From: Phocoena phocoena
Lineage: Eukaryota > Chordata > Mammalia > Artiodactyla > Phocoenidae
Assembly: GCF_963924675.1 (NCBI RefSeq)
Contig: NC_089220.1
Location: 118,560,697-118,624,696 of the forward strand
Direction: 5' to 3'
DNA length: 64,000 nucleotides
The position numbers were made by a program, and so were the translations under genes. Below the pieces are notes generated by a model. That model was not told the DNA's origin and did no database searches. It was given only the letters and a program-made list of their open reading frames with translations. Below, in pieces: positions 61,711 through 64,000 of the stretch (positions within the stretch are counted from its first letter, which is position 1; every line of letters begins with the position of its first letter).

Positions 61711-62094
61711 TTCACAATTGGGCAAATGCTAGTACAGAGATTTCTGAAAGATCTATCCCAGCTGGTAATGAAGTCATAGTTGACTTGTAGGGACAAAAAG
61801 ATGATCGCTTCATTGCTGCAATTCAAACTGTGTGTCTACTGTGTGCTAGGCACTATGCCAGAGAAAGGGAGCTGCCTGGGCCTTAGCCCACAGGGCCAGC
61901 ATTTACGGGGCAGGCTTCACTGACTTACTACTCCCAGAGGGGAGAGGATGTGATGAAGGTAGTCTGCCAATACGTATGCAGGCTCACCACACTTAGGATA
62001 GCAGAATATATCTGGTGTACACTTGCAGTTGAACTCCCACTGGCTCTAGGACTTTGGGGGTCAGGATCTCAAGAGGAAAATCCTTTTGTACTGT

Positions 62095-62260
62095 TGTATT
62101 GAAGAGCCCAGGTTTGGGAGTCAGAAAAATGTGAATGTAGTTCCTGCTCTCCTAGCTCTGTGACCAGTGACAGATTCTTTAGCTTCTCATTGCCTGTTTC
62201 CTCACATTATAAACATGAATTTGACAATTCTTCTTCACAGAGTTGGTCAGGGTAGGGGCA
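62095..62260 (+). repeat. MIR SINE
   Basis: Forward MIR text: 'caggtttgggagtcagaaaa', 'ctcctagctctgtgaccagt', 'gcctgtttcctcacattat'. Confidence 0.7.
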
Positions 62261-63159
62261 AATGGGGGCTAACATGTCTGTCACCCTGACCTTCTGTCCA
62301 AGGTGCTTTTTTATATATATTTATTACACCCCACCCTGTTCCAAAAAGATTTGAGATGGCTTATAGAAGTATATATGTCTTCTTATTTTTAAAAAACAGA
62401 TGAAAAAATTAGAATAAAAGAAAATAGGTAAGGAAAAGTAAATGAAGCCAGAAGCAAGTAAAGTTAAGGCATAAACCATATTCATAAACAAGCCCCTGGT
62501 AGACATTTCCTCTTGGAATTCCTACTGGCAGTTTCTACCAGGAACTTATATTTAATATGTCAGATTCTAAGCTCATTGGCTTTCGTCCAAAGTTGGCTTT
62601 TCCTCCTGATTACCTTATTCTGCTCATGACTGTAGTATAGTATGAACAGATTTTAAGACCTCAAACTTTTACTATCTTTGACTTCTGTTTTTCAGAATCC
62701 AATCCAGTCCTATGCAATTAAATCAAAAAGATGCTTGCCACAAAAATATGAGGTGGCTCCTGTTATTTATACCTATGACTTGATATTTGTCTACTTCTAA
62801 TTCACTAGTTCCTTTGTCCTGTGTATATGTTTTGTGGCTTCAAATGAAAAGGTTTCCCTAAGGAGAGAGACTAAGTATCCTAGCAGCTCCCCTTCAGGCA
62901 CCTAGCACCAGGCTAGAAACAAAATAAGAAGTCGGTAAATAGCTATGACTGGCAGCATTAGCAAATACTGGTGTGCACCATCGACCTATGCCAGGGCCCC
63001 ATTTCCTGGGCTTACTCTTAGCATAGGAAGAAGAGGTGCCTATGTCTCACGTTCTTCCTCCCCTAAGGTAAGAAGGAGACTCCAAGGCCTTCATGCCTTT
63101 GGCATACCTTTCTGAGACCAGTTCTCTCTCTCTTCCTTCCATTGCTTTAGCATATCTTT
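62261..63159. other. Unassigned intronic sequence
   Basis: No repeat family or coding signal that I recognise. Confidence 0.45.
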
Positions 63160-63775
63160 ATTAGTTACTGTTTACTGAGCACTTGATATGTGCCAGACAC
63201 TTGTCGAGGTATTAGGGATCCAGTGGTGAACAAAATACTCGCTCTATGGAGCTCACAGTCTAACAGGAGAAAAAGATGATAAACCAGTAAATGAATAAGA
63301 TAATTTTAGCTAGTGATAGTGATATGAGAAAATAAAGCAGGGTAATATAGCAGAGTGATTTGAGTGAGTGGTCAGGGAAGGCCTCTCTGGGAAGATGACA
63401 CTGAGCTAAGAAGGAGCCAACTCTGTAAAGACTGGAGGGAAGAGTATTCTAGTTGAGCAGAATAGGAAGTTGATGACTCCCAAATATCTGAAGTGGGTGT
63501 GTACCAGAAACATAGAAAGCAGTGTGCTGGAATGTGATGGGCAGGAAAGTGCTAGGAGATGAAGGGCCAAGAGATCAGGACAGAGAGAGTGGAAGTTTGG
63601 GTTTTATTCTAAGTGTGATAGGAAGCCACTGGAGGATTTTAAGCAGGAGAGCAGCATGATCTGATTACTTAAAAAGTAATGAATTTTTACTCTGTGTAGA
63701 ATGGATTATAGGGGCAAGAGTGGAAGCAGGAAAGATTAATTAGGAGGGTACCGCATCACGCAGCCCAGATATGAC
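63160..63775 (-). repeat. L2 LINE, antisense, well preserved
   Basis: The reversed L2 order is clear: 'atatgtgccagacacttgtc', 'gctcacagtctaacaggaga', 'gtggtcagggaaggcctctc', 'gggttttattctaagtgtga' and 'gaagccactggaggatttta'. Confidence 0.85.
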
Positions 63776-63939
63776 AGTTTTTTCCTCCCAGTTACTCACC
63801 CAGAAGAAGTAATTGCTTTCATTTGGCAACACAACAGAGCCTCTGGCAGAGGTCCTTCAGCCTAACTGCCAAATACTAAAGATAAGAGAAGCCCAAAATA
63901 TCAGCTGAACTAGCCAAAATCAGCACAGGACCCTTTTGT

Positions 63940-64000
63940 GTTTTACAGTGATAATGAGAAAACTGAAGATAGAGAGGTCAGAAATGTCCCATCTGAGAAG
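63940..64000 (-). repeat. MIR SINE, cut by the window edge
   Basis: 'gttttacagtgataatgaga' and 'aactgaagatagagaggtca' are reversed MIR text that runs off the end. Confidence 0.6.

Larger units (their letters stand above)
54568..64000 (+). other. SCAPER: SCAPER intron, 5' part (continues outside the window)
   Basis: Begins with the donor 'gtaagg'. No further SCAPER exon is seen in the remaining 9.4 kb. It carries fewer young insertions than the other two introns: only one SINE. Confidence 0.8.

Noticed and set aside
1..64000. CRISPR array, operon, phage or bacterial defence system
   Set aside because: The window is mammalian intron DNA. The evenly repeated items are SINEs and L1 pieces with target duplications, not spaced direct repeats.
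1..64000. Functional tRNA genes
   Set aside because: The A- and B-box matches found all lie within tRNA-derived SINEs that lack a cloverleaf 3' half.

Overview
This is intronic and exonic DNA from a mammal, almost certainly a cetacean (whale or dolphin). The lineage call rests on 13 tRNA-derived SINEs that open with 'cttccctggtggcgcagtgg' or a close variant and carry a B-box 'gggttcgtgcccc'. They match the CHR-1/CHR-2 families known from cetaceans, hippos and ruminants, and the CHR-2-like form is typical of whales. The LINE-1 (L1) elements and the old mammalian repeats (L2, MIR, HAL1, MER1, MER5A, MER20, MLT1) fit this.

Only one host gene is supported: two internal exons of SCAPER (S-phase cyclin A-associated protein in the ER), plus strand, at 41921-42153 and 54412-54567. 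Both have good splice sites, and they join in frame across a 12.3-kb intron. The rest is the 3' part of the upstream intron (1-41920), the intron between the exons, and the 5' part of the downstream intron (54568-64000). No promoter, host RNA gene, first exon or last exon is visible. The long open frames elsewhere are decayed L1 ORF1/ORF2 or antisense shadows of SINEs.

Layout: 0.2-2.8 kb, a deleted L1 carrying a MER1 transposon. 4.3-10 kb, several ancient L1M pieces nested in each other. 11.3-12.8 kb, SINEs and L1. 13.3-13.9 kb, L2 split by a MER20. 14.6-15.7 kb, sense L2. 16.6-24 kb, three sense L1 elements, one with most of ORF2. 24.4-25.3 kb, L2. 27.5-32.9 kb, a SINE split by a 5-kb antisense L1 that retains both ORFs in broken form. 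33-37.4 kb, mostly unique, with a possible cryptic exon at 34778-34896. 37.4-40.3 kb, HAL1, then an MLT1 LTR split by MER5A. 40.7-41.8 kb, three MIRs just before the first exon. 44.4-53.4 kb, L1s, three SINEs packed into 1 kb, a Tigger-like element, and a MER1 split by a young L1 tail. 53.4-64 kb, mostly unique intron with L2, MIR and one SINE.

I found no unknown biological system. The most informative signals are the nested insertions whose target-site duplications give their order, the possible cryptic exon, and several unusual residues in the second SCAPER exon. Repeat family names come from recognition of consensus text, not a database search, and edges of old repeats are approximate.
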